In this document: positions 1 through 9,264 of the stretch, in pieces
Position numbering within the stretch: the stretch's first letter is position 1
Layout of the letters: each line of letters starts with the position of its first letter
From: Kiritimatiellia bacterium
Lineage (GTDB): Bacteria; Verrucomicrobiota; Kiritimatiellia; JAFGHX01
Assembly: GCA_016929905.1 (NCBI GenBank)
Contig: JAFGHX010000416.1
Location: forward strand, 1-36,692
Length of the DNA stretch: 36,692 bases
Direction: 5' to 3'
Translations under genes and position numbers: made by a program
Notes under the pieces: generated by a model
Database searches by the model: none
The model's input: only the letters and a program-made list of their open reading frames with translations
What the model was told of the DNA's origin: nothing

Positions 1-1604
1 TCCCTCGATTCTTCGACACTCACCTTGCCGAGCGGGCAGTACCCGATGTACACCTCGCCCAGCCGGCCGACTCGCCACTCGCCCGCGCGGCACGCCTCGC
101 CGCCGAGCGCAGCCCAGTCCGGCAGGTGCACCCGCGTGTCCGGGTGCGTGCGCACGACGCCGGCCGGCTTGCTGTTGGTCGTCGGGTCCCACAGCATCAG
201 CAGTGTGCGGTCGTGCACGAGCCGCTCGTAGTCGTAGAGCTCGTTCTGGAAATCGTCGGGGTTCGCGTTGTGCCCCGTGCCGCCCAGCGCTCGAGTCTGG
301 CGCGTGTGGTCCGTGTCCCCCTTTACGTTCGGCTGGTACTGGTACAGGATCGAGAACCCGCCGGCCGGCCGCCGCACGTACACGCCGGAACTCACGTGCC
401 CGTTCATTGTCCAGCCGTAGGCGATCCCGAAAGACGCCATGCCGCCCGGCAGCATCACGCATTGCCAGGGCGAGACCTGTCCGCCATCGAGGCCCAGGCT
501 GTAGACCGAGTAGGGAGTCCGGCCGCGCCCGTGCACCGCCCCCATCTGAGTCCAGAACGTGTAACCGTCGCCCTTGTCGAGGAAGATGGACCGGATGGTC
601 TCAGGCACCGTATAGTCCGTGGCCGCCGCCGCCAGGAACTGCACGTAGGCCCGCTCGAGATATGGCGCAGCCTCGGGATCGCCGACCAACAGCCAGAGAA
701 CCGGCACTAGGCAGCGGTCGCCGCCGTCCGCGATGCCGCCAGCGTAGTCGCGCGATTGCGGCACGCCCAGCCCGCCGCCGGGCAGGTAAAGATGCCCCTG
801 CAGGAGCAATTCGTACTCGAGCAGGCGGCGCGCCGCGATCCGGGCCCCGGCATGACGCAGGGCCTGCAGGTGGAGCAACGGCGGGAAGTGGATGGCGGTG
901 TACAGCGGCGCGTTCCACTCGCCCCCGCCCGACTGCAACACCTTCCCGGTCATGGCCGTGAGGTTGGCCAGGCCTCGTTCCCACAACGTCCCGTTACCCA
1001 GGGCTTCGCCCACCAGCAGCTCTGCCGCCATGACGCCCAGCGCCGCATTGTGCACCCCGTCATGACGATGCCACGTCGCATCCTGGACCATGGCGCGAAT
1101 CGACTCCTTGACGGCCGAAGGCCACGTGTGCCCGTAGCGGTGCAGCGCATAGGCGAGGTTCCCGGCCGCCGTACTGATCGAGGGCGTGCCGGCATTGTTC
1201 CAGTGCCACGGCCCTTTCCCCTTCCCCATCCCGACGCCCCGCGCCAAAGCCTGGGCCATGTTGGCCGCCACTCGCGAGGCATCGCGTGGGCTCAGCCCTC
1301 CCGGCAGCCGGCGCCGGTCCAGTTCCAGCCGCGCGACCAGCACGGCCGCGTCCCCCCCGATGCGCACGGCGTCCGCGCGGTTGGTGGTGTACGCATGGTC
1401 TGCGGTCAGACGGGCGGCGCTGTTCGTGTCGCTCGCCGCGCGTTGCAGGGCCGCCGTCTGCCGGGCACGCAGGCCCGCGTCCGGCGGCAAGCCCGCCAAG
1501 GCCGGCGCCCCCCCGGCGATCGAGCCCGCCAGAAGCGCCGCCGCGACCCATGTCTCGAACAGTGCCGAAAACGACTCCCCGCTGATTGTCCGTGCGTGCC
1601 GCAT
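1..1604 (-). CDS. Secreted protein of unknown function, probable alpha/alpha-toroid fold (3' end outside window)
   Basis: The minus-strand frame is open from an ATG at 1604 to the left edge, so at least 534 residues are visible and the C-terminus is missing. AAGGGAG lies 8 bases before the ATG and supports this start. Residues 1 to about 37 look like a signal peptide (hydrophobic VAAALLAGSIAGGAPALA), so the product is probably exported. The middle holds repeated helix-rich segments (for example HRHDGVHNAALGVMAAELL and a GGGEWNAPLYTAIHFPPLLHL stretch), as in helical-toroid polysaccharide lyases and related hydrolases. The later part looks beta-rich with many aromatic and glycine residues. I do not recognise a specific family; a role in polysaccharide breakdown is inference from fold style and export. 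It lies downstream of the TIM-barrel gene on the same strand. Confidence 0.8.
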   Translation of the reverse strand, partial: MRHARTISGESFSALFETWVAAALLAGSIAGGAPALAGLPPDAGLRARQTAALQRAASDTNSAARLTADHAYTTNRADAVRIGGDAAVLVARLELDRRRLPGGLSPRDASRVAANMAQALARGVGMGKGKGPWHWNNAGTPSISTAAGNLAYALHRYGHTWPSAVKESIRAMVQDATWHRHDGVHNAALGVMAAELLVGEALGNGTLWERGLANLTAMTGKVLQSGGGEWNAPLYTAIHFPPLLHLQALRHAGARIAARRLLEYELLLQGHLYLPGGGLGVPQSRDYAGGIADGGDRCLVPVLWLLVGDPEAAPYLERAYVQFLAAAATDYTVPETIRSIFLDKGDGYTFWTQMGAVHGRGRTPYSVYSLGLDGGQVSPWQCVMLPGGMASFGIAYGWTMNGHVSSGVYVRRPAGGFSILYQYQPNVKGDTDHTRQTRALGGTGHNANPDDFQNELYDYERLVHDRTLLMLWDPTTNSKPAGVVRTHPDTRVHLPDWAALGGEACRAGEWRVGRLGEVYIGYCPLGKVSVEESR

Positions 1605-1996
1605 AGCGATATCTCCCTTCCTGGGCGCTCGTACAATGCGCTGCGCTGTTGTGAATTCGGCACGATTCAAAGCCGACACCCAAGGCCCGGCTCGCGAGAC
1701 GCTCGCCCTCCATTCGGACAGGAGACGGTGGTTCGTGCGCGCATCGTCCGCCCTGCCGGCGGGCAGCTTGTCTGCCTCCGGCAGACGCGTCATAGCCGGG
1801 CACCGTGCCGCAGGCTCTGGTGCCCGGTCTCGGGCCCGATCTTCGGCGTGCTCTCGGCGCCTTTGCTGATCTGGACTTATCCGTCCGCTCGGGGCCGCAT
1901 CGAGGCGGCCCTGGCCTTCACTAGCGCATTCGGCCCCTGCGTGCCGACTGTTACATCTTTTCGAGCGTTGTCATGCACATTTCGGTTGCCGGGCGC
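1605..1996. other. Non-coding gap with palindromes
   Basis: No convincing gene was seen in these 392 bases. They hold a GGCTCG...GCCCTCCA repeat copy (1688-1712), a perfect 7-bp hairpin with a 3-base loop (1770-1786) and a 9-bp hairpin with a 14-base loop (1796-1827). The hairpins could end transcription from the upstream minus-strand genes, although no T-run follows. The ribosome-binding site of the leftmost gene lies at the low end. Confidence 0.6.
1770..1827. repeat. Two adjacent perfect hairpins
   Basis: GTCTGCC/GGCAGAC pairs around a TCC loop at 1770-1786. CCGGGCACC (1796-1804) pairs exactly with GGTGCCCGG (1819-1827). They lie between two minus-strand genes. They resemble REP-type palindromes or a Rho-independent stem lacking its U-tract. 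Confidence 0.6.
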
Positions 1997-2224
1997 TCAG
2001 AACCACACCAGACACCGCCAGATGAACGTGTTGCCGAGCGCGTCCACCTTTGCCCAGATATCCCGCAGCAGATCCTCGCCCTCCAGTCGTGCCGGCAACT
2101 CCGCGCGTTTCTGCGGCCACGGAACGCATACCCCAGGCCCGATCGCCTGCGTCAGACCCGTCAACACCCCGACCATATTCGCCGGCACGGCGTCCCAGTC
2201 GAACGCCACGGCACGGCGCCGCAC
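1997..2224 (-). CDS. Small hypothetical protein (75 aa)
   Basis: This short reading frame starts at a GTG and encodes a protein-like sequence with GC-rich third positions (residues such as AVAFDWDAVPANMVGVLTG, then ARLEGEDLLRDIWAKVDALG, ending CLVWF). It has no recognisable family. The frame is open back to 2311, where the TGA stop of the neighbouring TIM-barrel gene lies in the same frame. It could therefore be a separate small gene, a C-terminal extension cut off by a stop codon, or a remnant. The ribosome-binding site before GTG is weak (TGAGG only 2 bases away), so the start is uncertain. Confidence 0.35.
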   Translation of the reverse strand: MRRRAVAFDWDAVPANMVGVLTGLTQAIGPGVCVPWPQKRAELPARLEGEDLLRDIWAKVDALGNTFIWRCLVWF

Positions 2225-2308
2225 CGCCTCAAACGCGCCCGATACAAGCCTTCCATTCCGCCCATCGCACGCCCCCCCCGGCGTCTCGCGCGGCCCTCGC
2301 GCCAGCCT

Positions 2309-3091
2309 TCAAGCGCCAAGGAGACCGCGGACAATGGCGGCGTTCTCCTCGACCATGTCGTCCTTGTCGCCGCGGTGCATGCCCACGTTCACCACGTCCG
2401 TCGGCTTGATATGCGTGAACGCATACTCGAACGCCATCTGAGCGTCGATCCGACCCGCCGCCATGATCTTGTAGCCGATGCACGGCTTGGCAATCGCCCG
2501 CACGCATTCGGCGGCTCTGGGCAGATCCTCCAGCTTGAACCGTAAACCCTCGCCGCGGTGCACGCTGCCGCAGCGAAAAAAGCACACCACATGAAAATCA
2601 GCCGCGCCCAACTCGTAGACCCACCGATGCGTCGCCGGACTGTGCCCCGCAACCCCCGCGGGAACGCCCAGCGACCGCGCGTGATCCAACCACGCGCGCA
2701 ACCGCGATTCGTCGCGCTTATCGTACAGACCGTCCACGAGATCGCCGTGGATGTACACCGCCTTGCAGCCCATCTCCACCACGGTGTCGATCGAGCGGAT
2801 CATGTCGTTGGTGCTGTGCATCGCCACCTGCGCAATCCACTGCAGACCACCGCCTCCCCCCAGATACGCGCGCACCGCCTCCATCACATTCGGCGACTCG
2901 TTGTTCGTCACCATCGTATTGATCCCGGACGCCTCCGCCCGCGACCACGTCTCCAGGATGCGCGCAGGCGTGTGATACGCGCGCATCGCCTCGTTCCGAT
3001 CCCGCGTCTGGTGACTGAACCCGCCAAACGGATTCGCGCCAATCAACAGACGAGTCAACTGCAACCCGCAGAAGTCGACGGTCGGTAGCAT
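2309..3091 (-). CDS. TIM-barrel protein, aldo/keto-reductase-like
   Basis: This encodes 260 residues of a probable cytoplasmic (beta/alpha)8 enzyme. The N-terminal RLLIGANPFGGFSHQ resembles the first strand and loop of aldo/keto-reductase-like barrels. Later strands are visible as GINTMVTNN, LQWIAQVAMHS, GCKAVYIHGDLVDG, VPAGVAGHSP, DFHVVCFF and PCIGYKIMAAGRI. The catalytic tyrosine and lysine of true AKRs are not evident, so the reaction is unknown. The ATG at 3091 is preferred over in-frame starts at 3106 (ATG) and 3115 (GTG) because GGAGGGA lies 6 bases before it. It is divergent from the GntR/LacI-type regulator and may be controlled by it. Confidence 0.8.
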   Translation of the reverse strand: MLPTVDFCGLQLTRLLIGANPFGGFSHQTRDRNEAMRAYHTPARILETWSRAEASGINTMVTNNESPNVMEAVRAYLGGGGGLQWIAQVAMHSTNDMIRSIDTVVEMGCKAVYIHGDLVDGLYDKRDESRLRAWLDHARSLGVPAGVAGHSPATHRWVYELGAADFHVVCFFRCGSVHRGEGLRFKLEDLPRAAECVRAIAKPCIGYKIMAAGRIDAQMAFEYAFTHIKPTDVVNVGMHRGDKDDMVEENAAIVRGLLGA

Positions 3092-3270
3092 GTCCTGTCC
3101 CTCCATATTTCCCACCTGATAAATATAGAGTCAAGCAGTAGCGTCTGAGAACACGCGAAGGTCGGAAAACCACGCAAAAACGATGGAATCCGCGCGGCCA
3201 TCAACCCGCATGACCGTGCACTTGCCCGCCGAAAACAACGCTTTCTGTCCGTAGTGGCCCTGCAGACCCC

Positions 3271-3300
3271 TTGACAATTGTGTCGCAATACGTCTATAAA
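3271..3300 (+). promoter_or_regulatory. Sigma-70-type promoter of the GntR/LacI-type regulator
   Basis: A perfect -35 box TTGACA (3271-3276) is followed by 18 bases and TATAAA (3295-3300), about 30 bases before the regulator ATG. The palindrome ACAATTGT (3274-3281) overlaps the -35 box and could be an operator for autoregulation; that role is inferred. Confidence 0.65.
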
Positions 3301-3329
3301 TGTACTTAATAACAATAAATGGAGGATAG

Positions 3330-4472
3330 ATGCAAGGGCGAACCGGATATGCGGCGGACCCGGGCGCGGCGGCCATGTACCGAGACATGGTCACGCGCAT
3401 CGAGCGCGGCAAATGGAAGGCGGGCGATTTCATTCCGGCCGCGGTCGATCTTCGCAGGCAATACGGGGTGAGTCATCGTGCGGCGGCCACCGTGCTTCGC
3501 CGGCTGCAGCGCGAAGGTTGGATTGGTCGCCGGCCGGGTTTTGGCACGTTTATTCAGGAGTTTCATCCGGGCGCGCGTCCGCCGAACTACCGGTTTCGGA
3601 TCGGCCTTCTTCTCGACAAGCCGGCTCCGCAGGAGCCGCTGGTACCCGACCTGCTCGCCCGGATCGAGGAGCATCTCGGCAGTCTGCCGTGCAGCGTGGC
3701 ATGCTGTGAACTCTGGAAGAGCGAGGTCTCCTTGCCTGAGGTCGACTGCTGCCTCTGGCTGCAGCCCCAGGCTGGCCGTGCTCCGGTCGATATTGGTGCG
3801 GCCCCGGTCGTCTATGCGGGCACGGAGATACCTCTTTCGGTTACGCGGGCCGCCTCGTACGATGCGGTGACCGCCGACAGCCTGCAGGGCGGCTTCCTGG
3901 CCGGTCAGCGGTTGCGGCAGGCGGGCTGCCCGACGGCGACGTATGTGGGGGTGCGCCGGACCACCACGCCTATCACCAACGCGGACATCACAACCCCCCT
4001 TCGCCGTGCCGGGTTCGAGGCCGGCTGGGGCGAACCCGTACCGGAAGAGCGGCAGATTCTGATGCCCGCCTATCGTATGCCATGCGGTGTGGATGCCGCG
4101 GCGCAGTGGCTGGCGACACGCCCGCCGAACGATGCGGTCTTCTGCTGTTCGGACGATCTGGCTATCGGATTTGCGCACGGCACGCGGGCGCACGGCGTTC
4201 ACGCGGGCCGGGACTACAGCTTGGTCGGGTTCGACGGGCAGTGGAATGCGCGCCACGCCGAGCCGCCGATCACCACCGTGCGCGTGCCGATCGAGGAGAT
4301 GGCGGCCGTGGCGGCCCGCATGGCCGTCGAGCGCGCCGAACTGCCGACCCGGCCGACCCGGCTGCTGGCGCTGGGCTGCACGTTGATCGAGGGCCGGACG
4401 GTGGTGGGGCGACAGCCGCGCGAAGGCGGCCCGCCCGGCGCACGCGGCGACCGTGCAGACGGCGAAGAATGA
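3330..4472 (+). CDS. GntR-type winged helix / LacI-type sensor transcription regulator
   Basis: This is a 380-residue cytoplasmic regulator. Residues about 13-76 form a GntR-type winged helix (YRDMVTRIERGKWKAGDFIP, then LRRQYGVSHRAAATVLRRLQREGWI and GFGTFI). Residues about 90-360 form a LacI/PurR-like sugar-binding domain, seen in AVFCCSDDLAIGFAHG, YSLVGFDG and PPITTVRVPIEEMA. GntR helices fused to LacI sensors are common in Lentisphaerota-type sugar gene clusters. The start is supported by GGAGG 4 bases upstream and by the TTGACA/TATAAA promoter. The sensor probably binds a sugar released from a polysaccharide. Its likely targets are the divergent TIM-barrel gene and the three downstream plus-strand genes (inference). 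Confidence 0.9.
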   Translation: MQGRTGYAADPGAAAMYRDMVTRIERGKWKAGDFIPAAVDLRRQYGVSHRAAATVLRRLQREGWIGRRPGFGTFIQEFHPGARPPNYRFRIGLLLDKPAPQEPLVPDLLARIEEHLGSLPCSVACCELWKSEVSLPEVDCCLWLQPQAGRAPVDIGAAPVVYAGTEIPLSVTRAASYDAVTADSLQGGFLAGQRLRQAGCPTATYVGVRRTTTPITNADITTPLRRAGFEAGWGEPVPEERQILMPAYRMPCGVDAAAQWLATRPPNDAVFCCSDDLAIGFAHGTRAHGVHAGRDYSLVGFDGQWNARHAEPPITTVRVPIEEMAAVAARMAVERAELPTRPTRLLALGCTLIEGRTVVGRQPREGGPPGARGDRADGEE

Positions 4473-4618
4473 CGCGCCCTGAACAGGCCGGCGCGCGAGT
4501 GTGCGGACGTATGGGAAGGACATTCTGACGGCACCGACAGGAGACCGCATCCCCCCGCGGCGTCCCTGCGGTGAGGCGGGCAACAGGAGAGCATGGGCGA
4601 TGCAAAGGAGGCGGGACG

Positions 4619-7600
4619 ATGCGAGTCGGGGAGTGGGTCGGTGTGACGGCGGTGAGCGTGGCGCTCCTGGGGGGGGCGGTCCGCGCGCAGGACGCCGCGG
4701 CGCGGACGGATCCTGATGGGACCGGATCCGCGTCGCAGGCGGTGATCATTCCGGATACGCCGGTTTGTCTGCGCAAAGTGCCGGTCAGCGATTGCCGGAT
4801 CCTGCGCGGCTTCGCCGGCGAGCCGGTGGACGGTACGCTCAAGAGCTCCGACCACTGGTTCGGCAGGATCCGCGAGTACCCGCCGAAGGCCGGCGCCTAC
4901 GCCTGGTCCTACAACAACGGCGACGGGCTGCACATCACGCTGGCCGACGACGGCGGGTTCGACGTCGTCGTGCTGCGCGGCGGAGCCCGCGCCGAAATGT
5001 ATGCCGATGCCACGCACATCGCCAGGCCGGGCGCCGGCACGCTGCTGCACGCGTTCCCCGGCGGCAGCGAGGTACAGGCGGCGCGCCTCCCGCAGACCGC
5101 ACGGACCAGGCGGGTGAGCTTCTTCGAAGTGGGCGGGGGCAAGATCGGCGACGTTGCCTTTTACCGAATGGCCAAACCGGACGCACTGGGCGCGGCCGAA
5201 TCGTGGTGCGCCGGCACGGATCCGCTCACGCTCCCGCCGCCGGCATCCGAGTTCGACGTGCTCAGCGTAAGCCATGGGATGAGCGAGCGCTATGCGAAGG
5301 ACGCGCGCGACGCCGTGGCTCTGAAGCCCGGCGCGACCGGCGCCGGACCCCTGGCGCTCGGCCAGGGCGGCACGCTGCACTTTGTGACGGAACCGTTCGC
5401 GGTCGAGCGCGGTCTGGCGGCGGTGGGCATCGAAATGAAGCTGACCGGCGCCGCGCGCGCGACCCTGGTCGTGCAGGACCCGCTCAGCCCCAAGCGGGAT
5501 CTCGCCTGGGTGCCGGTCGCCGTGCCGGCCGGCGGCGTGCTGCGCCTGAGCGCGGACATCCCCGACCAGGTTCTGCCCAAGGATACGCGTCTTTGGCTCA
5601 CGCTCATCTGCGACCAGCCGGCGCAGGCGGCCGGCCCCGCTGGCGGTGCACCTGTCTTTCGCCTGCACTTTGTGCCGCGCGAGCAGGCCGTGCCGGAAGC
5701 GTTGGCCCATCGCAAGTTCCTCATGCGCACCGTGTTCGGACCCCAGTCCGAAGCGGCCGAGTGGATGTTCCGCAAGTCCGCCGATATCGCCCGCGAAGAG
5801 TACTACGCCAAATCCCGGCGCAAGGGGTTCCTGCCCGAACTGTTCAACGCCATAGACCAATGCACCGCGCTGGGGCCGACCGATGACCTTGTCCGCCAGT
5901 TCCGGGAGTGGGTCTTTCACCCCGACTACAGAGATAAGCTCGTGCCGCTCCCGCCTCCGCCCGCGCCGCCGCCGGACGTGCCCGACTGGGCGTGGTACCC
6001 CCGATTGGCCTGGCTCGAGCAGCGGCGGGTCATGGACTACTGGCTGAAAGAGCGTATGGCGCCGACCGGCGAGATCGGGGGCGGCGTTCAGGACGATTGC
6101 GACCTGTACTCGGAACTCACCGACATGCCCTTCCTCGAAATCGACGGGGTGGGCGGCGCCATTCGCGACGCAGGCGCGCGTATCGCCGAGCTGGCAGACA
6201 AGGAGACGCTGCTGGAAGGGATCAACAAGCGCAACAGCGACTCCACCCACGGCTACGAGGAAGGCATCAACCATCTTGCGCTCATGGCGCGCTGGTTCTA
6301 CGGCGATCCGATCTACCTCGAGCGATGCATGGAATCCGCCCGATCCGTCCAGAAACTCACCGTTCTGACGCCGGACGGCCGGCGCCACTTCCCCAACCGC
6401 AAGATGATGGGGCACAAATGGATGGGGAACCCGCCTCCGCTGGCTACGGACACGTACACGACGCCCTGGTACTGGCATACGGCGCTGCAGGCGGCGGAAT
6501 ACAACCGCAATCCGACCGCGCTGAAGTATGTTCGGGACTGGGCCGACACGTGGATGCGATACATGAAGCCCCCCAACTGGCCGACTGCCATCGACGTAAA
6601 GAGCGGCAAGGTCACCGGCACGGACCCGGGCAAGCCGTTGGCCGGCGGGCACGGCGCTTTCGCGATGACGTTCACGTGGCTGTACAAGCTCACCGGCGAT
6701 AGGCAATACATCGAACCGTTCCTGCACTACTATCGCAAAGGCGAAGTCCGAGGCCACGGCCACCGAATGGGCGGGCTGATCTACGGCTGGGGCGGCCTGG
6801 ACGAACTCGATGAGGCGGCCCGCGACGCGGTGGCGGGCAGCCGGGCGCCCAACGCACTGCGGCTCAACGGTAATCCGGGCCCGCTCATCAGGTTGATCAT
6901 CGGCCGCGACCGGCCCAACGGGCAGGACGTCATGAACCTCATGGGCGCACGCCGCTTCCCCGACATGGCAACCCTCGCACCGCAGGCGACCGACCGCTTC
7001 CTGCGTTACACAGCCATGGAATGGGCGATCTACGTCTATCTCGGCGGCGCCTGCAAGCGCAGCGCCTATGTCCCCCACGAAGCCGTGAGCTGGGAAGGGT
7101 TCGGCACCGACTACGGCGCGTGCGTGCTCAAGAATCGGCACGACGGCCTCAAAATCATGATCTACAGCTTCGCCGACGCGACGATGAGCGGCGCCTTCCG
7201 CGTCTGGGAACTCGAGCATGGCCAATACAGGGTGACGACCGGCGTGGACGCCGATCGGGACGGAACGATTGACGGACAGCCGAACGTCATCTCGTGCGAA
7301 CTCCTGCGTGCGGACCGTATCCCGTTGACCCTCGCGCCGAAGGCCGTCACGATTGTCGAAGTCGCCCAGACGCGCAAGCTGGACCCCATCTTCACCCGAG
7401 CGGACCTCGCCATCGCCGCACGCGAAGTGGCGATCGAAGGCAACTCGCTCAGCGGCACAGTGCACAATATCGGCGCGGCACCCGTGCCGGACGCTACAGT
7501 CGCACTCGTGGACGCCACCGGCAAAGTACTCGTGCGCCAGTCGCTCGGCACGCTCGAAGCGCCGCTCGACCTGATGCCGCGCACCAAGGCCTTCACCCTC

Positions 7601-7738
7601 CAACTGCCCGCCGGCCCGCGCGCGGGCTGGCGCCTCGCGCTCGACCCAGATGCCGCCGTGCCGGAAATCTATGAAGGCAACAACGAAGTCCGGCTCGATG
7701 AATTGCCCGCCGTCGACTACCGGAAAGGATGGGAGTGA
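4619..7738 (+). CDS. Large secreted all-alpha protein with C-terminal CARDB domain, candidate polysaccharide-active enzyme
   Basis: This is a 1039-residue exported protein. The start at 4619 is chosen because AAAGGAGG lies 6 bases upstream and the N-terminus then reads as a signal peptide (MRVGEWVGVTAVSVALLGG, cleavage near VRAQ); an ATG at 4571 lacks both. Residues about 30-370 look beta-rich. Residues about 380-850 are helix-rich with tryptophan and glycine motifs typical of (alpha/alpha)6 barrels (RVMDYWLKERM, GGGVQDDCDLYSEL, HGYEEGINHLALMARWFYG, HGAFAMTFTWLYKLTGDRQY). Residues about 927-1030 match a CARDB-type beta-sandwich (GTVHNIGAAPVPDATVAL, ending VPEIYEGNNEVRLDE). I cannot assign a CAZy family. 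It follows the GntR/LacI regulator by 146 bases on the same strand, which suggests an inducible polysaccharide function. Confidence 0.85.
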   Translation: MRVGEWVGVTAVSVALLGGAVRAQDAAARTDPDGTGSASQAVIIPDTPVCLRKVPVSDCRILRGFAGEPVDGTLKSSDHWFGRIREYPPKAGAYAWSYNNGDGLHITLADDGGFDVVVLRGGARAEMYADATHIARPGAGTLLHAFPGGSEVQAARLPQTARTRRVSFFEVGGGKIGDVAFYRMAKPDALGAAESWCAGTDPLTLPPPASEFDVLSVSHGMSERYAKDARDAVALKPGATGAGPLALGQGGTLHFVTEPFAVERGLAAVGIEMKLTGAARATLVVQDPLSPKRDLAWVPVAVPAGGVLRLSADIPDQVLPKDTRLWLTLICDQPAQAAGPAGGAPVFRLHFVPREQAVPEALAHRKFLMRTVFGPQSEAAEWMFRKSADIAREEYYAKSRRKGFLPELFNAIDQCTALGPTDDLVRQFREWVFHPDYRDKLVPLPPPPAPPPDVPDWAWYPRLAWLEQRRVMDYWLKERMAPTGEIGGGVQDDCDLYSELTDMPFLEIDGVGGAIRDAGARIAELADKETLLEGINKRNSDSTHGYEEGINHLALMARWFYGDPIYLERCMESARSVQKLTVLTPDGRRHFPNRKMMGHKWMGNPPPLATDTYTTPWYWHTALQAAEYNRNPTALKYVRDWADTWMRYMKPPNWPTAIDVKSGKVTGTDPGKPLAGGHGAFAMTFTWLYKLTGDRQYIEPFLHYYRKGEVRGHGHRMGGLIYGWGGLDELDEAARDAVAGSRAPNALRLNGNPGPLIRLIIGRDRPNGQDVMNLMGARRFPDMATLAPQATDRFLRYTAMEWAIYVYLGGACKRSAYVPHEAVSWEGFGTDYGACVLKNRHDGLKIMIYSFADATMSGAFRVWELEHGQYRVTTGVDADRDGTIDGQPNVISCELLRADRIPLTLAPKAVTIVEVAQTRKLDPIFTRADLAIAAREVAIEGNSLSGTVHNIGAAPVPDATVALVDATGKVLVRQSLGTLEAPLDLMPRTKAFTLQLPAGPRAGWRLALDPDAAVPEIYEGNNEVRLDELPAVDYRKGWE

Positions 7739-8052
7739 GCGGCCCCGCGCGCAACCCGACGTGATCGACGTCTCGGTCCGCTTCACGTTCCCCCGCGAGC
7801 GGGCCGCACCGGCCGCATTCCTTGGCGCGTGGCCCACCTGGTGCATCACCGGCAGCCAATTCCGCGAAGGGAGACGTCCACAGCCCGCAGGGGAGGGGGG
7901 CCGCCGCTGGTCCATCGCCGGCCGAGTGCCGGCGCGATCCGGCCCCATCAACAAGAATTCCCCGTTTTCGAGAATCTCTCAGACTCGCCGGCCGCCGCCA
8001 CACGCGCTATCCTTCTGAGCGACACGCGATGGCGCGGAGGAGGAGTGCCGCC
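7739..8052. other. Intergenic gap, nothing recognised
   Basis: These 314 bases lie between two same-strand genes. I see no convincing gene, promoter or repeat. The ribosome-binding site for the next gene (GGAGGAG) is near 8036-8043. Confidence 0.5.
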
Positions 8053-9042
8053 ATGCCCGCACTACTGTCGAGCTGGGACATGATTCCCGACGGCTACGGC
8101 CCAGGCAAAGACAAAGTCGCGATCGTGTGGAAGGCCACGACGGGCGCCGTGGCCGGACACGTCGAGGTCCTGGTGAGCGGCGAAGGCAATACCGGACCGC
8201 AGAAAATCATGCTGGCCGCCGCCGGTGCCTCGCCCAGTCAAGGCGCCTGGGATTGCCGCGAGTGGCACTGGTGGAAGAATTGCCCCTTCGATCCGGCGGA
8301 GATGCGGCCGCGCAAGACGCGGGCGACCGGCGGGGTGGATGCCGGGCCCGGCGGCATCCGCGTCTGGAGCCGCTATCTCACCGACGGCGTGGAGGTCCTC
8401 CAGGAATGGTTCTTCGACGACCTGGCGAACGCCGATGCCGGCCGCTATGATGCGCTGTGCACCTTCCGAAACACCCACGACACAACCCTCGAGGAATACG
8501 GCCAGTTCTTCGCCTCGTACACGGCCTGGAACGACCCCGTCGGCGGCGGCGGGTGGCGGCATCCTAACGCGGCCGGGCATCTCTACTGGAACGGGGCCGG
8601 GCAGCTCGTGAACTTCAAGACCGCCGGCGGCGCGCACCTGGACTACTACGTCGTCGAGGCGGGCTCGCCTTTCCATCAGCTCGGCCATATTCCACATTGC
8701 CCGAAAGGCGGCGGTGTCGTGAAAGACGTATGGAAGTACCCGCTCTCGATCTCCCAACCGAATGCCAACGGCTATCGTCATGTCATCCTGTGTGAGCGGA
8801 ACGGCGTCTCAGCGCTCGCGCAGGGCGAGAACGGGGTGGCGCAAGACTATCTGCTCTATCCGCCCGGCGTCGACTTCGAGCCGGGCCGGACCTTCAGCGT
8901 GCACGTCCGCCATCTCATCGAACACCTGCCCTCCGAGCCGGAGTTGCCCGCGTTTCTGGACGCGGCCTGGCAGCAGTTTGTCGCCGCGCACACGAGGGTA
9001 CACCGCCACACGCGATACCCCAAGGCCCCGCGCTCGAAGTAA
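8053..9042 (+). CDS. Uncharacterised beta-rich protein (329 aa)
   Basis: I do not recognise this family. The start at 8053 is chosen because GGAGGAGGAG lies about 10 bases upstream; an ATG at 8029 and a longer frame back to 7822 have poorer signals and low-complexity translation. No signal peptide is seen, so it is probably cytoplasmic. The sequence is rich in tryptophan, glycine and aspartate with alternating hydrophobic strands (HVEVLVSGEGNTGPQKIML, YDALCTFRNTHDTTLEEYGQFFASY, GYRHVILCERNGVSALAQG), suggesting a beta-sandwich. The conserved-looking core WDCREWHWWKNCPF could be a ligand site. It lies between the secreted CARDB protein and the amidohydrolase on the same strand and is probably part of the same substrate pathway. 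Confidence 0.75.
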   Translation: MPALLSSWDMIPDGYGPGKDKVAIVWKATTGAVAGHVEVLVSGEGNTGPQKIMLAAAGASPSQGAWDCREWHWWKNCPFDPAEMRPRKTRATGGVDAGPGGIRVWSRYLTDGVEVLQEWFFDDLANADAGRYDALCTFRNTHDTTLEEYGQFFASYTAWNDPVGGGGWRHPNAAGHLYWNGAGQLVNFKTAGGAHLDYYVVEAGSPFHQLGHIPHCPKGGGVVKDVWKYPLSISQPNANGYRHVILCERNGVSALAQGENGVAQDYLLYPPGVDFEPGRTFSVHVRHLIEHLPSEPELPAFLDAAWQQFVAAHTRVHRHTRYPKAPRSK

Positions 9043-9264
9043 GCTCGGGCCGGGCCCGCTGCCCGGTTCACCGCCCGCCCGCGAGTGGACCCCCGTTCGC
9101 AAGGACATGCGAAAACTGACCGTGTGCCTGCGGAGCGCCGGACCCGGCGGATCGCCGTGCCGTTCGTTCCCTGTTGCCGCTTTCCGGCTCAGCAGCCATA
9201 ATCAGGGGATTCGGCAGGAGCTTCGTCAAGGTGCGATCCGCACCCCACCCGGGCAGGAGGACTC

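Noticed and set aside
4214..7954. Long minus-strand open frame of about 1246 codons
   Set aside because: It lies antisense to the signal-peptide/CARDB gene and gives histidine- and arginine-rich sequence without domain motifs or a ribosome-binding site.
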